From Companilactobacillus halodurans (lineage in GTDB: Bacteria; Bacillota; Bacilli; Lactobacillales; Lactobacillaceae), in assembly GCF_009600985.1 (NCBI RefSeq), contig NZ_VDFP01000014.1, positions 1 to 64,000 of the forward strand: DNA of 64,000 bases, written 5' to 3'. Of the stretch, positions 26,663 to 35,427 are shown piece by piece (the first letter of the stretch is position 1; each line of letters begins with the position of its first letter). The position numbers and the translations under genes were made by a program. Under the pieces are notes generated by a model. The model was not told where the DNA came from. It did not search any database and was given only the letters and a program-made list of their open reading frames with translations.

Positions 26663-27356
26663 ATTTGTTATAGATTTTTTTCAAGCCATTCAAGTCAGCT
26701 TGAGATAATTTAGAAACGCCTTGATCAACTGGATACATCACAGAATTAGTATAAGAACTGTGCGCCAGTCCTAAGGCATGGCCCAATTCATGAACCGCAA
26801 CGGAATCTTTAACTGACATAGTTGGATAGGTCATATTCAATCCAGCTTGAGCAGTATTGATTGCGTAATTGTTCAGTTGCAACGCAGAAGGGCCACCATT
26901 TCCTAATTCGATGTTACTAGACATGATGTTAGCGATTTTTTTGTGATAGATGAAAAAAGTTATACTGTTTTGATTCGATTGACCTTGACCAGGAATCAAT
27001 TTCACCAGTCCGGTAGCGTTATAAGTGTTGACCGCATCTAAAAATACCTGGCGAGCATTTTCTGGTACATTGTCTTTAAAGTGATAATAGTAAGTTCTGG
27101 AAGTAGTCATCCCCTGTAAAGGCGATTCAATCGGTGTGGTTGCTTTGCCGACCTGACTTTCAGTAGTAGTTTTAGTAGTAGTTCCACTGAGCTTTTGTTC
27201 AAGATTGACTTTAGTTAAATAAAGATATGGTTTAAGTTTTTTAGTAGTCTGCGCGACTTGTTTTTCAAGTTTAGGGACTATCTGAGGATTTGTCTCAACG
27301 ACCACAAAAACAGCGGCCAAAAGGATTAACCAAGTAATCCAAGAATTCTTTTTCAT
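26661..27356 (-). CDS. matrixin-like (M10) zinc metalloprotease, membrane-anchored or secreted
   Basis: 231 residues. A single N-terminal helix (ITWLILLAAVFVVVET) acts as signal or anchor. A Thr-rich linker ends near residue 95. The protease domain carries HELGHALGLAH from residue 189 and the Met-turn NSVMYP, the extended zinc site of metzincins. Lactobacilli carry several such matrixin-like proteins of unknown target; surface protein trimming is likely. AAGGGAG precedes the ATG. Confidence 0.87.
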   Translation of the reverse strand: MKKNSWITWLILLAAVFVVVETNPQIVPKLEKQVAQTTKKLKPYLYLTKVNLEQKLSGTTTKTTTESQVGKATTPIESPLQGMTTSRTYYYHFKDNVPENARQVFLDAVNTYNATGLVKLIPGQGQSNQNSITFFIYHKKIANIMSSNIELGNGGPSALQLNNYAINTAQAGLNMTYPTMSVKDSVAVHELGHALGLAHSSYTNSVMYPVDQGVSKLSQADLNGLKKIYNK

Positions 27357-27766
27357 TAAATACTCCCTTAAATTATGTTCTTTGTCTTAGTAATGATAGT
27401 TTTTTAAGTTACGCTTGTCCACTTAAAAAAATTATAGGTACAGAAAGGTAAATCAGAAGGTATTAAAATGATAACTTTTTTCGATTTAAAAAAATAGTCA
27501 ATTTGAAATTTATTTTAAAATGTTATTTATCATTTAATAAAGCAAAATAAAATTACAAATTATTGTCCATTAAAAAAGGACAAAAGCAAGATAATGTCGT
27601 TATTTTTTAAATTTATTGGAATAATAAGCCCTTGTCTGTGGGCTTCATGAGATGTTCCTCAGACTATAAAATAAGTTCGAATAAATATTGACTCCATACG
27701 TGTTTAAACATATGATATAAGCGTAATCAAAAAAAGACAAATCTATTAAAAAAGGGAATGACTGCT
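27357..27766. other. AT-rich intergenic region before the PTS operon
   Basis: No gene is seen. It holds an AAGCCC/GGGCTT hairpin (27626-27645) and the PTS promoter near its right end. The middle (about 27440-27600) is very AT-rich with long A and T runs but no repeat worth naming. Confidence 0.6.
27688..27716 (+). promoter_or_regulatory. PTS operon promoter with an operator in the spacer
   Basis: TTGACT (27688-27693) and TATGAT (27711-27716) are 17 bases apart. The spacer ends in TGTTTAAACA (27701-27710), a perfect 10 bp palindrome, which would suit a repressor. Confidence 0.68.
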
Positions 27767-29734
27767 ATGAACAATCAAACATTGCTTTCATTAGTTGCAC
27801 CCGCTGACGGTAAGTTGCTGACGCTGTCAAAAGTGCAAGATCCTGTCTTCTCACAAGGGTTGATGGGAGAAGGGTTCTCAATTGAACCTAGTTCTGGAAA
27901 TATTGTTTCACCCGCAGACGGAGTAATCACACTCGTTTCAGAAACCAAACACGCTTTTGGTTTGAAGACGAGCAGTGGTGCAGAAATCCTCGTCCATTTA
28001 GGAATCGATACCGTGGATTTGAAAGGAGAGCCTTTTGAAGTCTCAATCAAAGAAGGCGACCAAGTAAAAGCTGGCGATTCAGTTGTTAAGATGAACTTGC
28101 AAATGATTAAAGATGCCGGTAAGCAAACAACTATTATTTTAGCGATTACTAATAGTAAGGATATTTTAGAGGAATTGATGACAACTGGCTTTGATAAAGA
28201 TGTTAAAGCTGGTTCAACAGTTGCTGTTGCATCATTGAAATCAGTTCAAAAGAAAGTCGTTAAAAAGACTGGCGGCAAGTACGATGAATTGGCTGCTAAT
28301 ATAGTCGAAAATGTTGGTGGCGTAGAGAATATCAAGAGTTTGATTCACTGTATAACGCGATTGCGTTTTTATCTAAAAGATGATTCTAAAGCAAACGATG
28401 AATCAATTGAAAATCTTGATGGCGTTATTACGGTTGCTAAAGCTGGCGGTCAATATCAAGTTGTTATTGGTCAAGCTGTAACTGATGTCTATGACGCCGT
28501 TATTGCCCAAATTGGAACACAGTTTACTGATGATTCTGCAACAGCAGAGGCGGTTGCGGAAACGACTGACAAAGCTGATAAGGTCCATGACTTTTGGCCA
28601 AATGTTAAACGTGGTGCCAGCAACTTCATTGGTGTTTTGACCGCTTCTATGATTCCTATCATCGGAATCTTGGCTGGTTCTGGTATTTTAAAGGGTATTT
28701 TAGCGGCCTTGACTGGTTTTAAAGTGCTCTCAACAACTAGTGGAACTTATATCCTCTTAAACGCAATCGGGGATGCAACATTTTACTTCTTGCCAATTAT
28801 TTTAGGATTTACTGCTGCTAAGAAGTTAGGTTCGGATCCAATCGTTTTAGCAATTGTTGGTGGAATTTTAATTTATCCACAAATCGTCACCTTAGCTGGC
28901 AAAGCTAGCACAGCCTCAACCAGTTTCTTAGGCATACCCACAACTTTAGTTGCGTACACTTCATCTGTCTTTCCGATAATCGTTGCAGCTTGGTTAGGAA
29001 AATACGTCGAGCAGTTCTTGAAAAAAGTAATTCCTACCTATATTAGAAGCGTCTTCGTTCCAATTCTTGAAGCTTTGATTTTAAGTTTAGTTATTATTAT
29101 TGGTGTTGGCCCAATCATTACTGTTTTGAGCAAGGGATTGTCAAATGGTCTTGTTTCAATTTACAATTTCAGTCCAACGCTTTGTGGATTCGTTATCGGT
29201 GGTATTTATCAGACGATGGTTATCTTCGGTTTGCACTGGGGACTTATTCCTATCGTTATTAACGACATTGCCACGAACGGACACAGTTATATCAATTCAA
29301 TTCTTTCCATAACGATGGTCGCTCAAGGTGGCGCTGTTTTAGCAGTCTTCTTGAAAACTAAGAATAAACATCTCAAAGAAATGTCTCTAGCAGCAGCCGT
29401 TTCAGCCTTTTGTGGCGTTACAGAACCAGCGTTATATGGTGTCAATTTGAAGTATAAGAGAATTTTTATTGTTGCAAGTATTGCCAGTGCTATCGGTGGT
29501 GCTTTGACAGGCTTCTTAAGAGTTGACAATTATGCTTTATCCGGTGCTTTGATAGGTTTCCCAGCCTTTATTACACCAGGAGTCGGAATTGGTAGCAACT
29601 TCTATGGCTATCTGATTTCGCACTACGGAACCTTAGTAATTTCCGTTGTCCTAGTTTATTTATTTGGATTTACTGATAAAATGTTGGTAAAGAAAGGCGA
29701 TCCAATGAATCTAAATAATGTGAAATTAGCATAA
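27767..29734 (+). CDS. PTS sugar permease EIIABC (glucose/sucrose/beta-glucoside superfamily)
   Basis: 655 residues from the ATG at 27767; the ATG at 27758 sits directly on the GGGA ribosome site. Domain order is unusual, A-B-C. EIIA (about 1-150) has ILVHLGIDTV with the phospho-His. EIIB (about 165-250) has LIHCITRLRF with the phospho-Cys. EIIC (about 275-640) has around ten helices and the GVTEPALYGVNLK signature. It imports and phosphorylates a sugar using phosphoenolpyruvate. The substrate cannot be read from sequence. A sugar-ester type hydrolase follows by 21 bases. No sugar-phosphate hydrolase or regulator lies alongside. Confidence 0.9.
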   Translation: MNNQTLLSLVAPADGKLLTLSKVQDPVFSQGLMGEGFSIEPSSGNIVSPADGVITLVSETKHAFGLKTSSGAEILVHLGIDTVDLKGEPFEVSIKEGDQVKAGDSVVKMNLQMIKDAGKQTTIILAITNSKDILEELMTTGFDKDVKAGSTVAVASLKSVQKKVVKKTGGKYDELAANIVENVGGVENIKSLIHCITRLRFYLKDDSKANDESIENLDGVITVAKAGGQYQVVIGQAVTDVYDAVIAQIGTQFTDDSATAEAVAETTDKADKVHDFWPNVKRGASNFIGVLTASMIPIIGILAGSGILKGILAALTGFKVLSTTSGTYILLNAIGDATFYFLPIILGFTAAKKLGSDPIVLAIVGGILIYPQIVTLAGKASTASTSFLGIPTTLVAYTSSVFPIIVAAWLGKYVEQFLKKVIPTYIRSVFVPILEALILSLVIIIGVGPIITVLSKGLSNGLVSIYNFSPTLCGFVIGGIYQTMVIFGLHWGLIPIVINDIATNGHSYINSILSITMVAQGGAVLAVFLKTKNKHLKEMSLAAAVSAFCGVTEPALYGVNLKYKRIFIVASIASAIGGALTGFLRVDNYALSGALIGFPAFITPGVGIGSNFYGYLISHYGTLVISVVLVYLFGFTDKMLVKKGDPMNLNNVKLA

Positions 29735-29755
29735 CAACAAAGGAGATATGAAGAT

Positions 29756-30580
29756 ATGAAAGCAGAAGAAAATAATCTCACTATCTCTAATCATGATTTT
29801 AAAGTAAAAAGTTACTGGCTTGACCAAGTTGCCGATTTTGGTCAACCAGTCGATTATCCGATAGTCGTCATTTGCCCTGGAGGTGGATTTACCTTCCATT
29901 CGCAAAGAGAAGAAGAACCCGTGGCTTTGCGTTTCAATTCATTTGGGATGCACGCGGTGGTCTTAGAATATAAATTAATTGATAAAGAGCCGGTTTATCC
30001 TCTGGCCTTGCAAGAATTGGGCAAAGTTATCGACTGGATCAATCAGCAACCCGCATCACGCCATATTGATAAGCAAAGGATTATTTTAGCTGGATTTTCA
30101 GCTGGCGGTCATATAGTCGCAGCCTATAATGGGATTGCGACTGATGAAAAATTACGTAAGAAATATCATTTGGATCAGTTCAGCGGTCAACATGCTGCAG
30201 CAATCCTGGGATATCCAGTAATCGATATGACAGTGAAGGGCAGTTTCCCTAGTGATGATAAAGTTCGTGAAGAAATCACTCCCGATAAGGCTTTGTGGAA
30301 AACTCAAGATTTATTGAACAAGAATTCTAAACCAGTCTTTGTTTGGCAAACGAGAACTGATGAACTGGTCAATGTCATTAATTCATTGATGTATGTTGAA
30401 AAGATGAATCAACTAGATTTGCCGGTTGAATATCATTTATTTGGTTCAGGCATCCACGGTTTAGTTTTTGGAACTTATGTGACTAAAAAGCCAGGTAAGG
30501 ATAAATATCTCAATGCTTGGACTGCAAAATGGATCGAGTTAGCTCTAAATTGGCTTGAAATGATGAAATTAATAGGATAG
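29756..30580 (+). CDS. alpha/beta hydrolase, acetylesterase-like
   Basis: 274 residues, no signal peptide. PGGGFTFHSQREEEP is the oxyanion HGG-type loop. LAGFSAGGH (about 120) carries the nucleophile Ser. TRTDELV (about 202) and SGIHGL (about 236) supply Asp and His. This pattern is found in BD-FAE/acetylxylan esterase relatives. Together with the PTS gene upstream it probably removes acyl groups from an imported sugar. AAAGGAGATATG precedes the ATG. Confidence 0.85.
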   Translation: MKAEENNLTISNHDFKVKSYWLDQVADFGQPVDYPIVVICPGGGFTFHSQREEEPVALRFNSFGMHAVVLEYKLIDKEPVYPLALQELGKVIDWINQQPASRHIDKQRIILAGFSAGGHIVAAYNGIATDEKLRKKYHLDQFSGQHAAAILGYPVIDMTVKGSFPSDDKVREEITPDKALWKTQDLLNKNSKPVFVWQTRTDELVNVINSLMYVEKMNQLDLPVEYHLFGSGIHGLVFGTYVTKKPGKDKYLNAWTAKWIELALNWLEMMKLIG

Positions 30581-30606
30581 TTAAACTTTAACTAATGTTT
30601 TCTGAA

Positions 30607-30650
30607 GATTCTCAACAAATTTATAATAATTTGTTGAGGGTCTTTTTTTT
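30607..30650 (+). terminator. terminator after the PTS/esterase operon
   Basis: CTCAACAAAT (30611-30620) pairs with ATTTGTTGAG (30629-30638), then a T-run. Confidence 0.82.
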
Positions 30651-30685
30651 GCGTTCTGAAAGGGTTTGGAAAAACGATTTTAAAA

Positions 30686-30700
30686 TTGAAAACGTTTACT
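30686..30700 (+). promoter_or_regulatory. catabolite-responsive element (cre)
   Basis: TTGAAAACGTTTACT fits every fixed position of the Gram-positive cre consensus (WTGNAANCGNWNNCW). It lies just before the -35 box of the first EamA gene, a position typical of CcpA activation. Confidence 0.72.
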
Positions 30701-30712
30701 TTCTCAGACGCC

Positions 30713-30740
30713 TTGTTATATTATTTTGCATTGTTATACT
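30713..30740 (+). promoter_or_regulatory. promoter of the first EamA gene
   Basis: TTGTTA (30713-30718) and TATACT (30735-30740), 16 bases apart. The leader downstream is about 120 bases long. Confidence 0.68.
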
Positions 30741-30790
30741 AAAGTGGTTTTAAGACAAAGGAAGGTGAGTATTTATCGTTTCTTGAATGA

Positions 30791-30866
30791 AGTAATATTT
30801 CGGCTATCTGCGAGGATAGCGTAGCAATGAATTCAAATTGGAATCAACGCGAAGGGAAATATTACT
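30791..30866 (+). promoter_or_regulatory. three-helix leader covering the ribosome site of the first EamA gene
   Basis: AGTAATATTTC (30791-30801) pairs perfectly with GAAATATTACT (30856-30866) to close a domain. Inside are GCTATC/GATAGC (30803-30820) and a weaker GAATTC/GGAATC helix. The closing 3' strand lies between the ribosome site (AAGGG, 30852-30856) and the ATG at 30868, so folding should block initiation. Not a riboswitch class I recognise. Confidence 0.55.
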
Positions 30867-30871
30867 CATGA
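30827..30871 (+). CDS. 14-residue leader peptide overlapping the EamA start
   Basis: MNSNWNQREGKYYS, ending in a TGA that shares ATGA with the EamA start codon. It runs through the structured leader, so its translation would open the closing helix and couple initiation of the transporter. A GAGGAT lies 12 bases upstream, which is long. Trp and two Tyr codons near the end could make it sensitive to aromatic amino acids, but that is speculation. Confidence 0.4.
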   Translation: MNSNWNQREGKYYS

Positions 30872-31788
30872 AATCTAAAAAGTTTTTAGGATCCATATAT
30901 TTAATTATTGCTTCAGTAATTTGGGGAGCAATGTTCGTCGTCGTAAAAGTCATTGTCGACGAAGTTCGTCCAATCCAACTAGTTTGGTTAGAATACTTAA
31001 TCTCACTAGTATTTTTGATTGGATATTCTGCACTAAAGAGAGAAAAATGGCATATCAATTGGCGTGATCTGAGATTGATTTTTTGGATTGGACTAATTGG
31101 TAACACGATTTCTCTTGTTGCCCAAGAAGCAGGTACTGGTCTAGCAAATGCTCAGACTGCTTCAGTTATCACATCAACTATCCCAGCCTTTATGATTATT
31201 TTTGGCTGGTTGATCTTAAAAGAATCGCTTGATAAGGTCAAAGTATTTTCAGTTATCATGGCCATGTTAGGTGTCGTTTTGATCGTAGGATTAAAGATGT
31301 CTGGTAGTAATGTCGTTATGGGAATTCTCCTATTGCTGCTTACTTCAGTGACTTGGGCTTTAATGTCAGTTCTTATTAAAAAAGTAAGGACGTACAGTTC
31401 TTTACAAATTACTATTATGTCAACTATAGTAGCTGTAGTCTGCTTGACGCCATTTATTTTGAGTGACATGAAGTCACTTATAAGCATCAATTTCTTGGAT
31501 CCGAAAGTCTTCTTGAGTTTACTTTACGTCGGTGCAGTTTCAACATCTGTCGCTTATGTAATGTGGAATAAAGGACTTAAAGTTATCAGTGCTAGTTCAT
31601 CCGGTCTATTTTATTTGATTCAACCAATCGTTGGCTCATTTTTAGGCTGGTTAATGTTAGGAGAACAAATCTCATTCGGCTTTTTGATTGGTTCAATCAT
31701 GATTTTAGCCAGTGTTTGGGTCTCAGTTAAGTTCGACGGTTCTTCACCAGAAGAAGCTCGACTTGCTAGTGCTGGCAACAACATTTAA
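30868..31788 (+). CDS. EamA/DMT-family transporter (first of two paralogues)
   Basis: 306 residues with ten helices in two EamA halves. SVIWGAMFVVVKVIVDEVRPIQLVWLEY opens the first, and SVTWALMSVLIKKV opens the second. GLFYLIQPIVGSFLGWLMLGE is the typical C-terminal signature. The start is the ATG at 30868, after AAGGG; upstream in-frame codons lie inside the leader. Substrate unknown; relatives export amino acids or metabolites. A close paralogue follows at 32036 but each has its own promoter and leader. A cre site suggests control by carbon supply. Confidence 0.87.
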   Translation: MKSKKFLGSIYLIIASVIWGAMFVVVKVIVDEVRPIQLVWLEYLISLVFLIGYSALKREKWHINWRDLRLIFWIGLIGNTISLVAQEAGTGLANAQTASVITSTIPAFMIIFGWLILKESLDKVKVFSVIMAMLGVVLIVGLKMSGSNVVMGILLLLLTSVTWALMSVLIKKVRTYSSLQITIMSTIVAVVCLTPFILSDMKSLISINFLDPKVFLSLLYVGAVSTSVAYVMWNKGLKVISASSSGLFYLIQPIVGSFLGWLMLGEQISFGFLIGSIMILASVWVSVKFDGSSPEEARLASAGNNI

Positions 31789-31804
31789 ATTATGCAAATT
31801 ATCG

Positions 31805-31833
31805 AACGAATCCTTTGTGGATTCGTTTTTTTT
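31805..31833 (+). terminator. terminator after the first EamA gene
   Basis: AACGAATCC pairs with GGATTCGTT, then eight T's. Confidence 0.85.
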
Positions 31834-31917
31834 GTTCCATAAATAGACGTTATTTCACTCATATGTTTAAAATGTATAAAAATTTCTATTGAAAAAACGT
31901 GTCATGTTTATAAAAGA

Positions 31918-31926
31918 TGCTATAAT
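31918..31926 (+). promoter_or_regulatory. extended -10 promoter of the second EamA gene
   Basis: TGCTATAAT at 31918-31926, 110 bases before the start codon. No good -35 hexamer stands at 17 bases. Confidence 0.55.
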
Positions 31927-31958
31927 CTAGCCTTAACAGGTTTCCTCAAGAATTGAGA

Positions 31959-32039
31959 ATGTTCCGATTGTCTGTGATTGTGGATGGTCCCGCTGTGAAG
32001 TTTATGAGAAATCCAGTGAAAAAAGGAATAGTACGATGA
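31959..32039 (+). CDS. 26-codon upstream reading frame overlapping the second EamA start
   Basis: Encodes MFRLSVIVDGPAVKFMRNPV and six more residues, and ends in a TGA sharing ATGA with the EamA start, like the leader frame of the paralogue. Its own ribosome site is weak (TTGAGA). It may be a coupled leader or chance. The leader also has partial GGTTTCCTCA/TGAGAAATCC pairing. Confidence 0.3.
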   Translation: MFRLSVIVDGPAVKFMRNPVKKGIVR

Positions 32040-32908
32040 ATACAAATAAATTAATTGGTTCAATATTGTTGAGCGTTGCCGCCTGCATCTGGGGTGGAAC
32101 CTTTGTGGCTGTGAAAGTTATCGTTGGTGAAATTCATCCAATTCAATTGGTCTGGTTACGGTATTTTGTGGCCATTATTTTCTTGATAGCTTTCTCGTTA
32201 ATTAGAAGAGAACATTGGCACGTTAAAGTTAAAGACCTAAAGTGGTTTGCTTTAATTGGTCTAACTGGTTATGCCGTATCGCTGGTCGCTCAAGAAACTG
32301 GAACGTGGTTTTCCAGTGCCCAAACGGGAGCGGTCGTAACCTCTGCAACACCAACATTTATGGCAATATTTGCTTGGTGGATTCTCAAAGAAAAATTAAA
32401 TCATATGAAAATAATTTCCGTCATCATGGCGACTTTAGGCGTCTTGATGATTGTCGGTATTCACTTGACTGGTAAACATATTTTAACTGGCGTGGTTTTA
32501 TGGATTGTCGCAGCATTGACCTGGTCTTTGATGTCAGTTTTGATTCAAAAAGTTTCTGATTACAGCGCCTTACAAATTACGATTATTTCTACTATCATCG
32601 CCATGCTTTTTTTGACGCCGTTTGTTTTAAGAGACGCTTCAGCATTAGAAAGCGTGAACTTCTTCAGTCCCAAAGTTATTATATGTTTATTTTACGTTGG
32701 AGCTTTGTCGACCGCTGCAGCTTTTGTGATGTGGAATAAAGGTTTGACGATGGTAAATCCAAGTGTTTCAGGACTGTTCTACCTCTTGCAGCCAATCGTT
32801 GGTACTTTGTTAGGTTGGTTACTTTTAGGAGAAGACATCTCATGGGGCTTTGTGGCCGGATCAATTATGATACTAGCAAGTGTCTGGGTATCGATTAAAT
32901 TCGCATAG
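32036..32908 (+). CDS. EamA/DMT-family transporter (second paralogue)
   Basis: 290 residues, ten helices. Closely similar throughout to the gene at 30868: CIWGGTFVAVKVIVGEIHPIQLVWLRY, TWSLMSVLIQKV and SGLFYLLQPIVGTLLGWLLLGE. It probably arose by tandem duplication. AAAAAAGGA precedes the ATG. It lacks the C-terminal extension of its paralogue. Ends at a bidirectional terminator facing budA. Confidence 0.87.
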   Translation: MNTNKLIGSILLSVAACIWGGTFVAVKVIVGEIHPIQLVWLRYFVAIIFLIAFSLIRREHWHVKVKDLKWFALIGLTGYAVSLVAQETGTWFSSAQTGAVVTSATPTFMAIFAWWILKEKLNHMKIISVIMATLGVLMIVGIHLTGKHILTGVVLWIVAALTWSLMSVLIQKVSDYSALQITIISTIIAMLFLTPFVLRDASALESVNFFSPKVIICLFYVGALSTAAAFVMWNKGLTMVNPSVSGLFYLLQPIVGTLLGWLLLGEDISWGFVAGSIMILASVWVSIKFA

Positions 32909-32914
32909 AAAAGC

Positions 32915-32961
32915 AAAATAGGTGGTTTCAAGGAAAATATTTCTTGAAATCACCTATTTTT
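32915..32961. terminator. bidirectional terminator between EamA and budA
   Basis: AAAATAGGTGGTTTCAAG pairs with CTTGAAATCACCTATTTT with one mismatch. Confidence 0.88.
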
Positions 32962-32970
32962 ATTGATTAA

Positions 32971-33678
32971 TTATTCTGATTTGTGGATGTCTCCTAAGAT
33001 GTCATGTCCAGAGAAATCAAAATCCATATAAGGTTTATTTTTAGTTGGTAAATGTTGTTCCAAAGTATCGAACTGTTGCAATTCTACGTCACCGGTCGCG
33101 CTCTTAAATGACAGTAGATGACCACCAAAATCACGTTGATCTGATAAGAAATGATGGTGGAAGCCACCGACTGCAGCACCGTCAAAAATTTCGGGTGAGT
33201 AATAGCTCAACAAAGTACCCGTGATATCTTTTTGTTCAAAAATGCTTTGACTTGCGGCAGTTTTGGCCAAGGTATCATATGGCTTGGATGACCTTTTAAC
33301 AGCTCTAGTTTGCGCGTAGGAAAATTCGCCGTGCAGTTTAATTGAGAAGAAGGTATTGGCGCTAGTTAGTGACAAAATTTTCTTCTCTAAATCGGCTTGT
33401 TCGATGTTTTCCACAGAGGTTAGTTTGTGGTAATCAGCCCAATGAATATTGGCAAAGGGAAGCGTGAAATTATCGTCGACCAGATTGACTTGGCCACGAT
33501 GATCGACTTGGTAAGGCTTGCCATCTAAGATAACCAATTCGCCATCTAAGCCTTCGCCAGTACCGATTCCGGTATCGCCATGAGTCAATAATTCTTTCAT
33601 AGTGATAGTTCCATCGAGGAGTCCTGGGACTAATAAAGCAAGAGTTCCGTGTTGATAGAGGATATTCGTATTTGACAT
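32971..33678 (-). CDS. budA: alpha-acetolactate decarboxylase
   Basis: 235 residues, usual length. It converts alpha-acetolactate to acetoin. The GGFHHHFLSDQRDFGGH segment (about 180-196) carries the zinc-binding His residues. GTLALLVPGLLDGTITMKELL and GEFSYAQTRAVKRS are also characteristic. It lies 36 bases after alsS, so the two steps from pyruvate to acetoin are encoded together. In lactic acid bacteria this removes excess pyruvate and limits acidification. Confidence 0.94.
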   Translation of the reverse strand: MSNTNILYQHGTLALLVPGLLDGTITMKELLTHGDTGIGTGEGLDGELVILDGKPYQVDHRGQVNLVDDNFTLPFANIHWADYHKLTSVENIEQADLEKKILSLTSANTFFSIKLHGEFSYAQTRAVKRSSKPYDTLAKTAASQSIFEQKDITGTLLSYYSPEIFDGAAVGGFHHHFLSDQRDFGGHLLSFKSATGDVELQQFDTLEQHLPTKNKPYMDFDFSGHDILGDIHKSE

Positions 33679-33714
33679 AAATAAACTTCTTTCTAGTTAG
33701 ATTAAGGGGTTATT

Positions 33715-35394
33715 TTAATTTAGAACATCGTCGACAAGTTTGGAAGCTAATTTGATGTTGTCTGAATAGTCGACAGGAATGTGAAGAACTACTGGTCCTT
33801 TTGTAGCAAAGGCTTTAGCAAGCATTGGTTCCAAGTCTTCAGTTCTTTCAACGCGCATGCCTGTGGCACCGAAACTTTCAGCATATTTGACGAAATCGAC
33901 ATTTCCAAGTTGAACGCCAGCATCATGGCCATATTTAGCAATCTCTTGGAAGCGAACCATATCGTAGTAGCCATCGTCCCAAATCAATTGCACGATATTT
34001 AAATGCAATCTGACAGCTGTTTCAAGTTCTTGACCAGAGAAGAGGAATCCTCCATCGCCAGCTACAGAAACGATTGGTTGTTCAGGGCGCTCAAGTGCTG
34101 CAGCAATAGCCCAAGGTAAAGCTACACCAAGTGTTTGCATACCATTACTGAAGAGTAGGTGTCTTGGTTTGTAGCTTCTGAAGTGACGAGCCATCCAAAT
34201 GTACAAACTACCAACGTCAACAGTTACCGTAGTATCGTCGTTGACTTGATTTTGAAGAGCATGAATGATTGCTAGTGGGTGAATTCCGTTTTTATCGGAG
34301 TGATTTTCAGGGATGGCGTCTTTTTTAGTGAATTTTTCCTGTTGCTGTGCTAAATGTTGGTGCATCTCTTGACTCAAGTCGATATCTTTTGGCAATTGCT
34401 CGCTGATTTCATCAAGAGTTTTGGCAATATCAGCTTGAACAATCAAGTCTGGTTGATAATCACTGGTGATTTCTGGTGCGATACTATCGAGACTAATGAT
34501 TTCACCAGTCCGGCCAACGTTCCAATTACGGGCCTCATATTCAATTGGATCATAGCCGACTGCGATGATTAAGTCGCTTTCTTTGAGAATCGTATCGCCG
34601 ATTTGATTTCTAAATAGTCCCACACGGCCGTAATAGTTCTTTTCAAGGTCACGAGAGATAACACCAGCTCCTTGGAAAGTCTCAACAACGGGGATTGAGA
34701 ATTTATGGAGAAATTTGTGTATCTTGTGGGTTACTTCATTGGTAGATGAACGCATTCCAGCTAAAATTACGGGAAGTTTAGCTTTTTTAATCTTCTCAAT
34801 TATTTGGTTGACCGTGTCTTGGTCAGCTCCACCTAATTCTACGGGTGAAAGACTCTTAATAGTAGGACGTGTGACTTCATCATTTAGGACATCTTGTGGA
34901 ATTGAGATGAATGCTGCACCTGCTTTAGCAGCAGAAGCTGTTTGGTAAGCGTTTGCAAAGGACTCCGACAAATTATTAGCGTCCTGTACTTCCACGCTAT
35001 CCTTAGTTGCAGCTGATAATAGTTCTTTACTTGAGATACTTTGGTGGGTTAATCTAGCAATATCATTTCGTGGAACTTGACCACCGATAGCAACAACGGG
35101 ATCTCCTTCAGCGGTTGCAGTAATTAGACCAGTAGCTAAGTTGGAAACACCAGGACCTGAAGTAGTAGCGACTACTCCTGGTTTACCAGTTAAACGTCCA
35201 ATTCCTGCTGCTATAAAGGAAGCGTTTTGTTCGTGACGAGTGATGATTAATTTGGGTGCTTTAGGATTATCATTGTGTTCTAGGGATTCGAAGAGCTGAT
35301 CTATTTTAGCTCCAGGAAGTCCAAAAACGTATTTGACTCCTTGATTGATCATAGTTTGAATCAATTCTTGAGCACCATTGACTTGTTTTGCCAT
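33715..35394 (-). CDS. alsS: catabolic acetolactate synthase
   Basis: 559 residues, thiamine-diphosphate enzyme that condenses two pyruvates. The N-terminal GVKYVFGLPGAKIDQLF and RHEQNASFIAAGIGRLTGKPG supply the catalytic Glu region. VAGDGGFLFSGQELETAVR is the ThDP/Mg motif (GDG...). No regulatory subunit follows, and the pairing with budA marks it as the catabolic (AlsS) rather than the anabolic enzyme. AGAGG precedes the ATG. A MarR gene is divergent, with a perfect palindrome between. Confidence 0.95.
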   Translation of the reverse strand: MAKQVNGAQELIQTMINQGVKYVFGLPGAKIDQLFESLEHNDNPKAPKLIITRHEQNASFIAAGIGRLTGKPGVVATTSGPGVSNLATGLITATAEGDPVVAIGGQVPRNDIARLTHQSISSKELLSAATKDSVEVQDANNLSESFANAYQTASAAKAGAAFISIPQDVLNDEVTRPTIKSLSPVELGGADQDTVNQIIEKIKKAKLPVILAGMRSSTNEVTHKIHKFLHKFSIPVVETFQGAGVISRDLEKNYYGRVGLFRNQIGDTILKESDLIIAVGYDPIEYEARNWNVGRTGEIISLDSIAPEITSDYQPDLIVQADIAKTLDEISEQLPKDIDLSQEMHQHLAQQQEKFTKKDAIPENHSDKNGIHPLAIIHALQNQVNDDTTVTVDVGSLYIWMARHFRSYKPRHLLFSNGMQTLGVALPWAIAAALERPEQPIVSVAGDGGFLFSGQELETAVRLHLNIVQLIWDDGYYDMVRFQEIAKYGHDAGVQLGNVDFVKYAESFGATGMRVERTEDLEPMLAKAFATKGPVVLHIPVDYSDNIKLASKLVDDVLN

Positions 35395-35427
35395 TATTTC
35401 TAACCTCTTTTTTTATTTAATTTTGTT

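Noticed and set aside
27626..27645. Antiterminator (RAT-type) hairpin before the PTS gene
   Set aside because: It lies upstream of the promoter, so it would not be in the transcript, and no BglG-type gene is nearby.
31918..32035. T-box in the leader of the second EamA gene
   Set aside because: GGATGGTCCCGC only loosely resembles the T-box bulge. No matching terminator or stem I pattern was seen.
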